Assembly: GCA_965204565.1 (NCBI GenBank)
Contig: CBDBEU010000005.1
Location: 744,001-808,000, forward strand
Reading direction: 5' to 3'
DNA: 64,000 bases
Source of the DNA: CBDBEU01 sp965204565
GTDB lineage: Bacteria > Pseudomonadota > Alphaproteobacteria > Rhizobiales > TMED25
The first letter of the stretch is position 1. Each line of letters starts with the position of its first letter. A model generated the notes under the pieces. That model made no database searches, had not been told where the DNA came from, and saw only the letters and a program-made list of their open reading frames with translations. A program made the translations under genes and the position numbers. Positions 38,547 to 47,710 of this stretch are shown here, in pieces.

Positions 38547-38569
38547 CCGGGCGCGGGTGCTGCGCCCGG
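38547..38569 (+). terminator. GC-rich hairpin after the molybdenum hydroxylase operon
   Basis: ccgggcgc (38547-38554) pairs perfectly with gcgcccgg (38562-38569) around a seven-base loop. It lies 22 bases after the large-subunit stop. There is no T-run, so intrinsic termination may be weak; it may attenuate read-through into the enolase-superfamily gene. Confidence 0.5.
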
Positions 38570-38632
38570 GCATTCAGCCTATTGATGCCATGACCCGCGG
38601 TGCGTCCGGGTGGGAGTTGGGGGGAAGTGACA

Positions 38633-39706
38633 ATGAAAATCACCGAAATCACCACATCGGTTCTCAACGTTCCCAACGAGGAGCCGGTATCAAGCTACTA
38701 TCCGGCAAACACCTATGTGATTGCCCGCATCAAGACCGATGAAGGCATTGAGGGTCTTGGCTACACCATGCTGGTCGGCGGCTTTGGCGCGCGCTCGGTT
38801 CTGGCCTATCTCGAAGAAAGCCTGATCCCGATGATCGTCGGCGAGAACCCGCTTCAGGTAGGACAATTATATGAGCGCATGTATGAAAACAATCGCGGCA
38901 TTCGTAAGAAGGGCGTGCCGATGTATGCGATCAGCGCCATCGATATCGGCCTGTGGGACATCCTCGGCAAATCGCTGGGCGCGCCGGTGTGGCAGCTGCT
39001 TGGCGGCCATGGCGAGCCGGCGCCGGTTTATGGCAGCGGCGGGTTCCTGCCCTATAGCGTCGATCAGTTGATCGAGGAGGCGGAAGGTTTCCGCGCCCAG
39101 GGCTGCGGCCATTACAAGTTCAAGATCGGTCGTGAGAATGTGATGGAAAATGTCGAGCGCGTGCGTCAGGTATGCGGCGCGCTGGGCGACATGGAAATTC
39201 TCGTCGATGCCAATCAGCGCTGGGATGTGGCGACCAATATCAGGGTCGCCAACCTGCTCGCCGAGTGCGACCTGTTCTGGTACGAGGAGCCGGTGCTGGC
39301 CGACAATATCGACCAATGCGCCGAGGTTGCCCAATCAATCCCGATGCCGGTGGCAACGGGTGAGAACGAATATACCCGCTACGGCTTCCGCGATCTGATC
39401 GAAGCGAGCGCTGCGCAATATCTCAATCCCGACATTCACCGCTGCGGCGGCTTTTCCGAGATAACGAAGATCTCGCATCTGGCGGCGGCCTACGACACCA
39501 AGATCGCGCCGCATCTGGTGCCCGAGCTGTCGGTGCATATTCTGGTCTCGATCCCCAATGCGGCATTGGTCGAGGTGCTGGCGGGAAGCCCGCGCGATCT
39601 GTTCGTCGAGCCTGTAGAAATTGTCGATGGCGCGCTGGCAGCCCCGACCGCGCCCGGTCACGGCATCAGCTTTACCAAGGAGGCGCTCAAGCGCTACGCC
39701 GTCTGA
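38633..39706 (+). CDS. Mandelate racemase/muconate lactonizing enzyme family protein
   Basis: A 357-residue enolase-superfamily enzyme. The KxK base is in YKFKIGR near 160. Metal ligands are seen in ILVDANQRW (near 191), WYEEPVLADN (near 217) and ATGENEYTRYG (near 243). The mandelate-racemase type Asp-His dyad is in NPDIHRCGG (near 267) and IAPHLVPELS (near 294). The family abstracts the alpha proton of a carboxylate; sugar-acid dehydratases and racemases are typical. It follows the molybdenum hydroxylase by 107 bases. A pathway that oxidises an aldehyde to an acid and then dehydrates it is a reasonable inference. Substrate unknown. Confidence 0.9.
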   Translation: MKITEITTSVLNVPNEEPVSSYYPANTYVIARIKTDEGIEGLGYTMLVGGFGARSVLAYLEESLIPMIVGENPLQVGQLYERMYENNRGIRKKGVPMYAISAIDIGLWDILGKSLGAPVWQLLGGHGEPAPVYGSGGFLPYSVDQLIEEAEGFRAQGCGHYKFKIGRENVMENVERVRQVCGALGDMEILVDANQRWDVATNIRVANLLAECDLFWYEEPVLADNIDQCAEVAQSIPMPVATGENEYTRYGFRDLIEASAAQYLNPDIHRCGGFSEITKISHLAAAYDTKIAPHLVPELSVHILVSIPNAALVEVLAGSPRDLFVEPVEIVDGALAAPTAPGHGISFTKEALKRYAV

Positions 39707-39819
39707 TCGCCCGCTGATCGGTGCTTGATTGCAGCCATTGATCGGAACGGGCTAAACCAGCCTTCATTTCTTAGCTTCTCGCGCGGGAACCAGGTCACGC
39801 GCTCCATAAGGGTTTCGAC

Positions 39820-40932
39820 ATGGCTTCCTACAAACTTCTGTTTCTTCCCGGCGACGGCATCGGCCCTGAGGTGATGGGCCAGGTCGAACGTGTGGTCGAG
39901 TGGTTCGGCAACCAGACCGATCTCGATTTCGAGATCGAGCGCGATCTGGTCGGCGGTTGTGCCTATGACGCGCATGGCACTGCGATTTCCGAAGATGCGA
40001 TGAAGCTCGCGCAGACCGCCGATGCGGTGATCTTCGGCGCGGTGGGCGGTCCCAAATGGGATGAGGTGCCGTTCGATGTACGGCCCGAGGCAGGTTTGCT
40101 GCGGCTGAGGAAAGACCTTGATCTGTTCGCCAACCTGCGGCCGGCAATCTGCTATCCGGCGCTTGCCGATGCATCGAGCCTGAAGCGCCATCATGTCGAG
40201 GGGCTCGACATTCTGATCCTGCGCGAGCTGACCGGCGGGGTCTATTTCGGCGAACCCAAGGAAATTGTCGATCTCGGCAATGGCCAGAGACGCGCGGTCG
40301 ACACGCAGGTCTATGAGACCTGGGAGGTTGAGCGCATTGCCCGCGTCGGCTTTGAACTGGCGCGCACACGCGGCAACAAATTGACCTCGACCGAAAAGCG
40401 CAATGTCATGCAGTCAGGCGTTTTCTGGCGCGAGGTGGTGATCGATGTGCATCAGCGCGAGTACCCCGACGTTGAGCTTGATCATATTCTGGCCGATGCC
40501 TGCGCCATGCAGCTGGTGCGCTGGCCCAAACAGTTCGACGTGATTGTCGCCGACAATCTGTTTGGCGACATATTGTCGGATGAGGCCGCAATGCTCACCG
40601 GATCGATGGGCATGCTGCCATCGGCCTCGCTTGTCGCGCCCGATGAAGCGAGCGGGCGGCGCAAGGCGATGTATGAGCCGGTGCACGGCTCGGCGCCCGA
40701 TATTGCCGGCACCGGGGTTGCCAACCCGATTGCCGGGATTGCCTCTTTCGGCATGGCGCTCAGATATTCGTTTGACCGTGGCGCCGAGGCCGACATGATC
40801 GACAAGGCGATCTCGACCACGCTTGATCGGGATTTGCGCACGCCGGACATCATGCAGGATGGCAAGAACAAGATCGGCACCACCGAAATGGGCGATGCCA
40901 TTCTGGAAGAGCTTGGCAAACTCGCATCCTGA
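39820..40932 (+). CDS. leuB: 3-isopropylmalate dehydrogenase
   Basis: A 370-residue NAD-dependent decarboxylating dehydrogenase of leucine synthesis. LFLPGDGIGPEVMGQVERV starts the Rossmann-like fold. Substrate-binding arginines lie in GLLRLRKDLDLFANLRP and LRELTGGVYFGEP. The metal/NAD signature is NLFGDILSDEAAMLTGSMGM, followed by EPVHGSAPDIAGTGVANPIA. Normal length and intact. It precedes asd, as in other Rhizobiales. Confidence 0.98.
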   Translation: MASYKLLFLPGDGIGPEVMGQVERVVEWFGNQTDLDFEIERDLVGGCAYDAHGTAISEDAMKLAQTADAVIFGAVGGPKWDEVPFDVRPEAGLLRLRKDLDLFANLRPAICYPALADASSLKRHHVEGLDILILRELTGGVYFGEPKEIVDLGNGQRRAVDTQVYETWEVERIARVGFELARTRGNKLTSTEKRNVMQSGVFWREVVIDVHQREYPDVELDHILADACAMQLVRWPKQFDVIVADNLFGDILSDEAAMLTGSMGMLPSASLVAPDEASGRRKAMYEPVHGSAPDIAGTGVANPIAGIASFGMALRYSFDRGAEADMIDKAISTTLDRDLRTPDIMQDGKNKIGTTEMGDAILEELGKLAS

Positions 40933-41051
40933 TGCGGACGCGATCCGGTTAAGAGCTTTTACGGGTAATTCTTGCCAAGTACGCCGCGAAGACTTATTTG
41001 ACAGGGTCCGAGGCGGCATAATCGGGTGCCTGCCGCATGAGTAGCTGAACC

Positions 41052-42077
41052 ATGGGTTACAGAGTTGCTGTCGTTGGCGCCACCGGCAATGTGGGCCACG
41101 AAATGTTGAACATTCTGGCCGAGCGCGAATTTCCCGCGAGCGATGTTGTGGCGCTTGCCTCGCGGCGTTCGACCGGGCGTGAGGTCTCCTATGGCGAGGG
41201 CACGCTCAAGGTGGGAGATCTCGAACAACACGATTTTGCCAATTCCGATCTGGCGTTGTTTTCGGCCGGTTCGGATGTAGCGTGCGGATGGGCGCCGCGG
41301 GCCGCCGACAAGGGCTGCGTGGTGATCGATAATTCCTCGTGCTGGCGCTACGATTCCGCGGTGCCGCTGATCGTTCCGGAGGTCAATCCGAACGATGTTG
41401 CCGGATTTTCCAAGAAGAACATCATCGCCAATCCGAATTGCTCGACGGCGCAGCTGTTGGTGGCGCTCAAACCCCTGCATGACGAGGCCAAGATCCGCCG
41501 TGTGGTGGTTTCCACCTATCAATCGGTCTCGGGCGCGGGCAAGGAAGCGATGGACGAGTTGTTCACCCAGACCAAGGGCATTTACGTCAATGACCCGCCG
41601 ACGGTCGAGCAGTTTCCCAAACAGATTGCCTTCAATGTCATTCCCCATATCGACGTCTTCATGGAAGACGGTTCGACCAAGGAGGAATGGAAGATGATGG
41701 CCGAGACCAAGAAGATTCTCGACCCCAGCATCAAGCTGACGGCGACCTGCGTGAGGGTGCCGGTATTTGTCGGCCATGCCGAAGCGGTCAATATCGAATT
41801 CGAGGACCCGATTTCGGTTGAGGATGCGCATGAAATCCTGTGCGAGGCGCCGGGCGTGCTGGTGGTCGACAAGCGTGAGGACGGCGGCTATGTGACGCCG
41901 GTCGAGTGCGTTGGCGACTATGCCACTTTCGTCAGCCGGGTGCGCGAGGACATCACCGTCGAGAACGGGCTGTCCTTATGGGTGGTGTCGGACAATCTGC
42001 GCAAGGGTGCAGCACTCAACACGGTGCAGATTGCCGAACTTCTGATCAATCGCCAGTTGATCAAGCAGGCTGCTTAA
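41052..42077 (+). CDS. asd: Aspartate-semialdehyde dehydrogenase
   Basis: A 341-residue NADPH-dependent enzyme making aspartate semialdehyde, the branch point to lysine, diaminopimelate, threonine and methionine. YRVAVVGATGNVGHEMLNIL binds NADP. The catalytic cysteine is in NPNCSTAQLL, and substrate residues are in TYQSVSGAGKEAMDEL. Intact and of normal length. It follows leuB by 119 bases and is convergent with a decayed region and IS5 copy 3. Confidence 0.98.
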   Translation: MGYRVAVVGATGNVGHEMLNILAEREFPASDVVALASRRSTGREVSYGEGTLKVGDLEQHDFANSDLALFSAGSDVACGWAPRAADKGCVVIDNSSCWRYDSAVPLIVPEVNPNDVAGFSKKNIIANPNCSTAQLLVALKPLHDEAKIRRVVVSTYQSVSGAGKEAMDELFTQTKGIYVNDPPTVEQFPKQIAFNVIPHIDVFMEDGSTKEEWKMMAETKKILDPSIKLTATCVRVPVFVGHAEAVNIEFEDPISVEDAHEILCEAPGVLVVDKREDGGYVTPVECVGDYATFVSRVREDITVENGLSLWVVSDNLRKGAALNTVQIAELLINRQLIKQAA

Positions 42078-42270
42078 CTAGCGCTTTCCAATTCTCGCGC
42101 ACTTGATGCGTGCTGTTGCCTGCGGCATCGACGGCGCTTGAAAGCTCGGCGAGTCTCGCCAGCAGGGAAGCTGCCGCCTCGGCGCCAAACACACCTCGAT
42201 CTTCGCACGTTGCATCACCAGCCAACCGGCTTCGGCGCGTGCCGGCGCGGTCCTGCCCTGGGCGTAAGCG
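42062..42270 (-). pseudogene. Unrecognised decayed coding remnant after asd
   Basis: The minus strand holds RAYAQGRTAPARAEAGWLVM in one frame and FGAEAAASLLARLAELSSAV in another, ending at a stop near 42062. The composition is protein-like and suggests a frameshifted C-terminus, but I do not recognise the family. It lies between asd and the left end of IS5 copy 3. Confidence 0.3.
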
Positions 42271-42280
42271 CGATCCATTT

Positions 42281-43139
42281 GGACACCCTGCCGACCCCTG
42301 TCTGCTGCCTGGAATCGGGTGACGAGAGCGCATTTACGGCCGCGATGCGTGTCGGCCCTTTGCCTGGGTTGTGGTTCGGGATCTGGTTTCGCCGGGGCCG
42401 GGCTATGCCACGGCGCCTTTGCGCTCCCGGAACAGGAGCCGTTTCATGTTGACTGCGATGTTGGCCATGCCGATCCTGGCCCTCGCCCGGTCGATGCCGA
42501 TGGTGTGGACGAAGAGCCCCGTTCGTGCCTTCATCCCGGCGAAGGGATGTTCGATCGCGGATCGGACCTTCGACCCTGCGGCATTGGCCCTCTCGTGATG
42601 CACGGGCATCGGCTTGCCGGGCGGGCGGCGGAAACGGACCTTCGAGGTCAGCCCGGCCCGGGCGATTTTCTTCTCGTTCTTCTGCGACCGATACGCCGTG
42701 TCCGCCCGGACAGTCGAGCCGGTGTTCGCCTGATCCGGAAGCCCGCCCGCTACGCGTCCGTCATGCCGGGCGGCGTCGGTGACGATCCATGTCCGGACGA
42801 AGCCGTGGCGCCGGTCGGCATTGATATGGGATTTGCCGCCGAACACCGGCGTGGCGATTGCGCCCATCGCCGTGCCGTCCGGGCGCGTCTTCCTGCGCCC
42901 TCGCTTGAGCGTCCAACGCGCGTCGCGATCCTTTTGCGCCGGTTTCCGGGGATTGGCCTGCCAATCAGGCGGGATGCTCCCGCCCTTGACGATCTCCTTC
43001 CCGGCATCGGTCATGCGCCGGCGCGGGGCCGCCACGATGGTGGCGTCGACGATCTGCCCGCCCATGGCGGGATATCCGGGCGAGATATCCGGCGTCCTCA
43101 AGATGCGCGTCGAACCGGGCGAAGAGTTTCTCCACCGCG
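42281..43139 (-). mobile_element. IS5-family element, copy 3, truncated
   Basis: The left end ggacaccctgccgaccc (42281) is intact. The transposase frame ends at 42403 and reads back through AIEHPFAGMKARTGLFVHTI, PADWQAN-type segments and PVFGGKSHINADRRHGFVRT, which includes the 67 bases lost from copy 2. Near 43080 a 13-base near-duplication (gatatccgggcga) breaks the frame. At 43139 homology to the other copies stops, removing about 115 N-terminal residues and the right end. The element is dead. Confidence 0.85.
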
Positions 43140-43507
43140 CGGGCCGCTCCCAGGACCGCGCCCTCGGCCTGGCTCAACGAGGATTTGCAGGCCGAATTCA
43201 ATCCGTAAAGACCACCGGCCCAAAGGATCATCTGAATATCCGGAGACAGCCGGTCAGCCGGAATCAGGGGCGAAAAAGAGACGGTCGATACCACATAATT
43301 TCAGCACGCCGAGCGCACAGGCGCGGAAAACCTCCAATGCCGGTTCCGATACCGTCTCCCCGCCGTTCAAGGCCGTCAGGGCAATTTTCGCCTTGAACCC
43401 GGCGAAATGCCGTTTGCGTTTCGACCTCCGCGATTTCCGTCGAAGACCGGCGGACAACAAATCGCGGCTCAGGTCAATGTCCGAACTCCGGGGAGGCGCT
43501 CTTCGCC
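43140..43507 (-). other. Junction region with unrecognised and transposase-like fragments
   Basis: On the minus strand KRKRHFAGFKAKIALTALNG and GGETVSE (near 43360-43440) resemble the start of an IS3-type OrfA. Closer to the IS5 element, a frame reads IPADRLSPDIQMILWAGGLY and GLNSACKSSLSQAEGAVLGA, which looks like part of a membrane protein but is not recognised. Both are short and broken. This is probably composite debris. Confidence 0.35.
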
Positions 43508-44089
43508 TTACAAAAACAAACCGTCAAAATCCGGTATGTCATATTGAGTCAGGAGTTTCACTTTCGATTTAAGCGCCAACTCTTTCGCCGATTTTGTATA
43601 TTCGGCATTGGTGAGCACCGCGGCAAAATCCAGGTCGAAATAATCCCTGGCGGCAATAATCTCCTGCACCGCCTTGTTGCCGACGCTGCCACTGTACAGC
43701 TTGCACTGAATGCCTACCTTGATATCGTTCTTTATCGCAATAACGTCCACGCCCTGATCTCCGGCACCGGCGGTCGCCTTGGCGTCCCAACCGAATTTCT
43801 TGAGGTTATCGGCCACCCAGAATTCAAATTCAAAGCCATCGTCGGGCAAATCAAGCGGATCGAATTCAGATTGTTCAAGCTGCGCTTCACATTCGGCAAC
43901 CGCTTCCTTGACAATGGAAATATACTCTCCGCTCTCCGCATCGACTGCATCAAACCCCACGCTTGCCAGAAAACGGGATATTTCCTCGTTGGTTCCGTCA
44001 AATTCAACCGCTCCGTAGTCGTTTTTCTTGATCGCCTTATCGAGATTTCTTCTCAATGCAGAAAGGTGTTTTTTCACATCGGATTTCAC
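43508..44089 (-). CDS. Mrr-like restriction endonuclease family protein
   Basis: A 193-residue protein. Residues about 1-80 are a helical, acidic N-terminal region without recognised domain. Residues 86-165 carry the Mrr/type IV restriction endonuclease fold: EFEFWVADNLKKFGWDAKAT, the catalytic aspartate in GDQGVDVIAIK (D115) and the Q-x-K of VGIQCKLYSG (Q128, K130), completing D-x(n)-QxK. NKAVQEIIAARDYFDLDFAA fits the helix after the core. Such enzymes often cut modified or foreign DNA. It starts an island richer in A+T than its surroundings, next to IS5 copy 3, so it was probably acquired. Confidence 0.85.
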   Translation of the reverse strand: MKSDVKKHLSALRRNLDKAIKKNDYGAVEFDGTNEEISRFLASVGFDAVDAESGEYISIVKEAVAECEAQLEQSEFDPLDLPDDGFEFEFWVADNLKKFGWDAKATAGAGDQGVDVIAIKNDIKVGIQCKLYSGSVGNKAVQEIIAARDYFDLDFAAVLTNAEYTKSAKELALKSKVKLLTQYDIPDFDGLFL

Positions 44090-44137
44090 CCGCGCTTCGG
44101 TATCCGTAAGTTTACGTAAATCAGAATTAGATTCAAT

Positions 44138-44332
44138 CTATTCTTCGTATTTTTTACGTTTTATTTCAAATTCTGAATTCCATTCACTTTTTATTGTAAA
44201 ATAATGAATTATAATTAAAATAATTAAAATAATAGAACCAATCGCAATATCAAAAAATATGGCCAATAAAATCCAAATAATTGTGAAAAATAAAAAATAC
44301 ACTATAATTGTAACCACTTTATTAAAATCCAT
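44138..44332 (-). CDS. Very AT-rich small membrane protein, unknown
   Basis: A 64-residue frame with two membrane helices (VVTIIVYFLFFTIIWILLAI and IAIGSIILIILIIIHYF) and a charged C-terminus SEFEIKRKKYEE. The DNA is strikingly AT-rich compared with all neighbours and uses many AAT, ATA and AAA codons. It lies 48 bases upstream of the Mrr-like gene on the same strand. It may be a partner of that gene or a separate foreign insert; I do not recognise it. Confidence 0.55.
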   Translation of the reverse strand: MDFNKVVTIIVYFLFFTIIWILLAIFFDIAIGSIILIILIIIHYFTIKSEWNSEFEIKRKKYEE

Positions 44333-44368
44333 CTATCACATCCCCATCGCAGATTTCCATTAACGCCC

Positions 44369-44620
44369 TCAAGGGTTCGGCCAAAAACGCGGTCGGGCGA
44401 TATCGTATCCCGTGCCGGCCGGTAAAAAAAGCCGCGCGGCGTATCCTTGCGAACGAAAAGACCGTTCCAGAGAGCCGATCCGATCCATAGCCAAAGATAT
44501 ATTGCGGTAGCGATCGGCATCCTCGGCTTCCTGCGCCGCGAAGGCGATGAGCCCTTGCAAATCCCTGCCACGGTCCCCGGCTGAATCGTTCAGTTCGTAC
44601 AGCTTCTTCAGTGTGCTCAA
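44369..44620 (-). CDS. Hypothetical protein, 83 residues
   Basis: The frame STLKKLYELNDSAGDRGRDL, then LIAFAAQEAEDADRYRNISL and DRIGSLERSFRSQGYAARLF is amphipathic and helical and looks like a real soluble protein. It starts one base before the end of the broken secreted-protein gene. It is not recognised. The alternative frame through the same DNA gives a tryptophan-rich peptide that is less convincing. Confidence 0.45.
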   Translation of the reverse strand: MSTLKKLYELNDSAGDRGRDLQGLIAFAAQEAEDADRYRNISLAMDRIGSLERSFRSQGYAARLFLPAGTGYDIARPRFWPNP

Positions 44621-44621
44621 T

Positions 44622-45195
44622 TTACGGATTTTTCCCCGCCGGGCGACGGGACTTAATGGCCTTGTAGCCGTTCTCGACCCCTAAGAGGGCATCCTTGATC
44701 GACGCCGCCGTTTCGATTGCGCCCCTGAACAGGTCCTTCTGCTCCCGGTCCAGCGTGTCGGAGCTTTCAACGAACGCCTTGGCCACGCATTTCGTCCCAT
44801 CGGTCGCCATCTCGCCGCTCGCATAGGTACCGACGAGTGTCGGGCTCAGGAGGGAGACGACATAGAGCGAGCCATATTTGACCCATTGGCCGGGATCGAT
44901 GAGATTCTGCGCTACGCATTCACTTAAGCCCGTGATAGACGAGCCGCAACGCCCACCATGCATATTCGCCGCCTTCGCGGACAAACTGCGCCATTTTTTC
45001 ATCGAACTCGGCTTCGGGACGCGCATCCACTGGCGGCAGGCACATTGCTTTTTGCGTCGAGATTTCGTTCTCGAATGCATAGTCCCGGCGACAGGGAAAT
45101 CCGTCCGCCCGGGCCGGCACCACTGCGGTGGTGACCAAAACCAGGGCGAAGGCGGCTGCAGTCAACCCGATCGATCTCTTGGATTGCGTGGTCAT
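44622..45195 (-). pseudogene. Secreted cysteine-containing protein, unknown, frameshifted
   Basis: The start at 45195 gives a signal peptide (SIGLTAAAFALVLVTTAVVP, cleavage at ARA) followed by GFPCRRDYAFENEIS, EKMAQFVREGGEYAWWALRL and a stop near 44920. In another frame the protein continues SECVAQNLIDPGQWVKYGSL, YVVSLLSPTLVGTYASGEMA and DGTKCVAKAFVESSDTLDRE to 44622. Joined, it would be about 190 residues, periplasmic, with several cysteines and a hydrophobic middle. One frameshift at about 44925 separates the parts. No family recognised. Confidence 0.5.
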
Positions 45196-45318
45196 CGCAC
45201 TGTCCTTGCGCATCGGCGCCGCAGTGCAGTGAGCTGTGATTTGCGCAATTAAAGCTATTGGCTGGCGGCCAATGGTTCCATTATACGGGGACGATCAGAA
45301 CGGGCTTCGGGAAAGATC

Positions 45319-45990
45319 ATGACCGACTGGGACAATGCGCGCGCCAATATGGTCGAAAGTCAGATCAGGCCGAATGCGGTCACTGACCGGCGCCTTATCA
45401 ACGCGCTGCTAACAGTGCCGCGCGAACGTTTCACGCCCGCCCAATCACGCGTGCTTTCCTATTGCGACGCAGATATAGCGGTGTCGGAGGATGCCGAAGG
45501 TGGGCCGGCCCGGTTCCTGATTTCTCCCATGCTGTTTGCCCGCATCGTGCAACTGGCCGAGATCGCGGATAGCGATCATGTTCTCGATATCGGTTGTGCC
45601 AGCGGCTATTCGAGCGCGGTCATCGCTCAATTCGCGGGCTCGGTGGTGGCGCTGGAGGAGGACGAAAAGCTCGCAGCCCGCGCCCAGGATCTGTTGGGCG
45701 AGATCGGCGCCGACAATGTCGCGGTGGTCCAGGGGCGCATGAATGAGGGCTATCCCTCGCAAGGTCCCTATGACGTGATCATTCTCGAAGGTGCTGTCGA
45801 TGAGGTGCCAGAGGCATTGTTTGGCCAGTTGGCGTCTGGCGGGCAGTTGGTCGCGGCCATTCCCGGCCGCGGCGTGGCCAGGGTGCACCGATATGTGAAT
45901 TCAGATGGCCGTATTGGCGGTGCGGCTGCATTCGATGCCCAGCTTTCGCCGCTTCCTGGATTTCAGCGTGAGCCCGGATTTTCGCTCTAG
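45319..45990 (+). CDS. pcm: Protein-L-isoaspartate O-methyltransferase family protein
   Basis: A 223-residue SAM-dependent methyltransferase. NMVESQIRPNAVTDRRLINA is the usual alphaproteobacterial N-terminus. The SAM-binding motif is HVLDIGCASGYSSAVIAQFA near 90, followed by VVALEEDEKLAARAQDLL and YDVIILEGAVDEVPEALFGQ. Annotated homologues next to tolC are called protein-L-isoaspartate methyltransferases, although their role in protein repair is not proven for this subgroup. It lies upstream of tolC in the conserved order. Confidence 0.9.
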   Translation: MTDWDNARANMVESQIRPNAVTDRRLINALLTVPRERFTPAQSRVLSYCDADIAVSEDAEGGPARFLISPMLFARIVQLAEIADSDHVLDIGCASGYSSAVIAQFAGSVVALEEDEKLAARAQDLLGEIGADNVAVVQGRMNEGYPSQGPYDVIILEGAVDEVPEALFGQLASGGQLVAAIPGRGVARVHRYVNSDGRIGGAAAFDAQLSPLPGFQREPGFSL

Positions 45991-46136
45991 CGCACATTTG
46001 CCGGCGTGCCTTCGCCGCAGCCGTCAAGTGATCATGGCATGTGAGGGTTTTGTCCAAATGTGGCAGTCAAGCAATTGTTGAAGGTGCCCAGTTGGTCTAT
46101 TGTGGGTTGCTGTGAGAATAATGACTCACTGGTTGC

Positions 46137-47582
46137 ATGAGGGTAGGGCACTTCGCCATGGATGGATTGCCGCGTATTCGGCTGTGCCGTTTTCTGGCTA
46201 GCGCCGGCGTGTTCTGCACTGGCGTGGCCGCGATGCAGCTCGTTGCACATCCGGCCAGCGCGGAGAGTTTGCGCGAAGCGCTGGTGACCGCCTACACCAC
46301 CAATCCTGAGCTTGATGCCGAGCGGGCGCGCCAGCGCGCCACTGATGAAGGCGTGCCGCAAGCACTGGCCGGCGCACGCCCGAGAGTGACCGCGACCGGT
46401 GAAATCGGCTCGAGGCGAACCTGGTCACGCACCGTGTCGTCGATGCCGCCGTCCGCCGTCACCCGCACCACCGGAAACTCCGATCCGGCCGGGGTAACGC
46501 TCAGCTTTTCCCAGCCGCTGTTTAGCGGATTTCGAACATTCACCGGCACGGCGAGCGCCGAGGCCAGCGTCATGGCAGGCCGCTATGTACTGGGCAATGT
46601 CGAACAGAATGTGCTGCTCAATGCGGTGACCGCCTATGTCGACGTCGTACGCGACCAGGCCTTCGTGCGTCTGACCCAGAACAATCTCGATTTCTTGCGC
46701 GAGGAGTTCGGATCGACCGAGGCACGCTTTGAGGTCGGCGAGTTGACCAAGACCGATGTCGCCCAGGCCGAATCGAGAGTGAGCGGGGCGGTCTCGGAGG
46801 TCAGCCAGGCGCGCGCCAACCTGTCGCGCAGCCGTGCCACCTATGAGCAGGTCATTGGCCGCCCGCCGGGCACGCTTTCCGCGCCCATGTCGCTGAACGG
46901 CAGGCTGCCGCGCTCGTTGACCGACGCCTACAAGATAGGCGAGGCCGAGCATCCGGCGCTGTTGTCCTCGCGCCATACGATCGAGGCATCCGACCACGAT
47001 GTCGACAACATCACCGGCGAATTGCTGCCCACCCTGACCCTTGACGGTGACTACACGCGCTCGTGGAATTCCTCCAGCACGACACTCGACACAGAAACCA
47101 GTTCGATCATGGGCCGTCTGGTGGTGCCGCTCTACCAGGCAGGTTCAGTCGCCTCGCGGGTCCGTCAGGCGCGTCAGGTGGCAACCCAGCGCCGGCTTGA
47201 ATCGGAGAATATTCGCAACCAGATCCGCGCTGCAATTGCCACAGCCTGGGATGGGCTGATCGCGGCGCGAGCGCAGATCAACGCCGATCGCCAGCGAATC
47301 AGCGCTGCGAAAATCGCGCTGGACGGTGTCATTCAGGAACAGCGTGTCGGCCAGCGCACCACGCTTGACGTGCTTGATGCACAACGCGAATTGCTCACCG
47401 CCCAGGTCGGACTGGCAACCTCCACCCGCGATGAGGTAGTTGCCGCGTTCACGCTTCTGGCTTCGGTCGGGCACTTGAATGCGCGCCAGCTGGAACTCCC
47501 AGTCGCGTATTACGACGACACCGCCCACTACGACAAAGTCCGCAATAAATGGTGGGGACTGAGCGTGGAAAGTCTATATTGA
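46137..47582 (+). CDS. tolC: TolC-family outer membrane efflux/secretion channel
   Basis: A 481-residue outer-membrane protein. A signal peptide (about 15-42, ending HPASAE) precedes two TolC repeats: SLREALVTAYTTNPELDAER and LTDAYKIGEAEHPALLSSRH, each with long periplasmic helices (NNLDFLREEFGSTEARFEVG). It forms a trimer spanning outer membrane and periplasm and works with type I secretion and RND pumps. A second in-frame ATG at 46158 could also be the start. It stands between pcm and popZ, as in other Rhizobiales. Confidence 0.95.
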   Translation: MRVGHFAMDGLPRIRLCRFLASAGVFCTGVAAMQLVAHPASAESLREALVTAYTTNPELDAERARQRATDEGVPQALAGARPRVTATGEIGSRRTWSRTVSSMPPSAVTRTTGNSDPAGVTLSFSQPLFSGFRTFTGTASAEASVMAGRYVLGNVEQNVLLNAVTAYVDVVRDQAFVRLTQNNLDFLREEFGSTEARFEVGELTKTDVAQAESRVSGAVSEVSQARANLSRSRATYEQVIGRPPGTLSAPMSLNGRLPRSLTDAYKIGEAEHPALLSSRHTIEASDHDVDNITGELLPTLTLDGDYTRSWNSSSTTLDTETSSIMGRLVVPLYQAGSVASRVRQARQVATQRRLESENIRNQIRAAIATAWDGLIAARAQINADRQRISAAKIALDGVIQEQRVGQRTTLDVLDAQRELLTAQVGLATSTRDEVVAAFTLLASVGHLNARQLELPVAYYDDTAHYDKVRNKWWGLSVESLY

Positions 47583-47710
47583 GCCAGACCGCCATGTTTA
47601 CGAATCGGTTAGTGTGTCTATGAGTCGGTGCCCAGTGGTGGGGCAAATGTAATCATAGTCGCGAATCCATCCTACTCCGGCACAGATGGCAGCAAGACCG
47701 AGGCGGGCTG

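Noticed and set aside
42319..43572. A 417-codon plus-strand frame across IS5 copy 3
   Set aside because: It is the antisense of the transposase and runs across the truncation point into unrelated DNA.
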